Source: Nostoc sp. ATCC 43529 (GTDB lineage: Bacteria > Cyanobacteriota > Cyanobacteriia > Cyanobacteriales > Nostocaceae). From it: a stretch of DNA of 64,000 nucleotides. The notes below the pieces were generated by a model that saw only the letters and a list, made by a program, of their open reading frames with translations, was not told the DNA's origin and searched no databases. Shown here one piece after another: positions 63,339 to 64,000 of this stretch. The stretch lies in assembly GCA_003326205.1 (NCBI GenBank), contig LWTK01000052.1, positions 31,037 through 95,036 of the forward strand. Reading direction: 5' to 3'. Numbering within the stretch: the first letter of the stretch is position 1; every line of letters begins with the position of its first letter. The position numbers and the translations under genes are program-made.

Positions 63339-64000
<662 letters not shown>

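Overview
The window reads as chromosomal DNA of a filamentous, heterocyst-forming cyanobacterium close to Nostoc. The evidence is a Mg-chelatase ChlH gene, a HetP-family gene, cyanobacterial-type 16S rRNA, very frequent HIP1-type GCGATCGC octamers, and many 7-9 bp tandem repeats (TTGCCTA, CAACTCC and similar) between genes. Genes sit on both strands in short runs, and most gaps hold repeats or MITE-like elements.

Layout. 1-6 kb is an accessory region: a GNAT acetyltransferase, a HicAB-type toxin-antitoxin pair, a decayed Uma2 nuclease, a small DUF6888/DUF6887-like gene pair, an orphan 44-residue antitoxin-like gene, an AT-rich AIPR abortive-infection gene and an intact Uma2 nuclease. 6-10 kb is chlH. 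10.9-14.5 kb is a three-gene set (Rieske dioxygenase small and large subunits plus a glutamine-synthetase-like ligase) that recalls aniline dioxygenase. 14.8-21.7 kb is a compact three-gene conflict-type operon: VMAP-type adaptor, MoxR AAA+ ATPase, and a 1404-residue vWA/SAV_2336 - CHAT-like - AAA_35 fusion whose caspase-like site has lost its histidine. 22-32 kb holds a uracil-catabolism (URC) set (upp, URC4/DUF1688, URC1/GTP-cyclohydrolase-II-like), divergent from a TPR protein and an NMT1/SsuA-type ABC importer, then a ParE-type toxin-antitoxin pair and a FAD-linked oxidase. 32-41 kb carries rtcA, an Old Yellow Enzyme with an altered active-site motif, an ABM protein, an iron-uptake-type porin, an alpha/beta hydrolase, an SDR, a DsbA-like protein and two eroded oxidoreductase genes.

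41.5-48 kb is a NarL-type response regulator and a multi-GAF histidine kinase, separated by a GC-richer vWA/beta-trefoil gene and an IS605-like remnant. 48-60 kb is mostly housekeeping: GPH symporter, phosphoribosyltransferase, AEC transporter, VanY-like peptidase, META protein, PBP2, PotA-like ATPase, rsmA-ispE-DUF3082 and an AraC-type response regulator. A 1.6 kb gene-free AT-rich stretch precedes a hetP-like gene and a divergent trpC paralogue. The window ends inside a 16S rRNA gene with a recognisable promoter and leader.

The best candidates for a little-described system are the VMAP-MoxR-vWA/CHAT operon, the aniline-dioxygenase-like trio and the vWA/beta-trefoil gene. All functional calls come from reading motifs; no database search was run.
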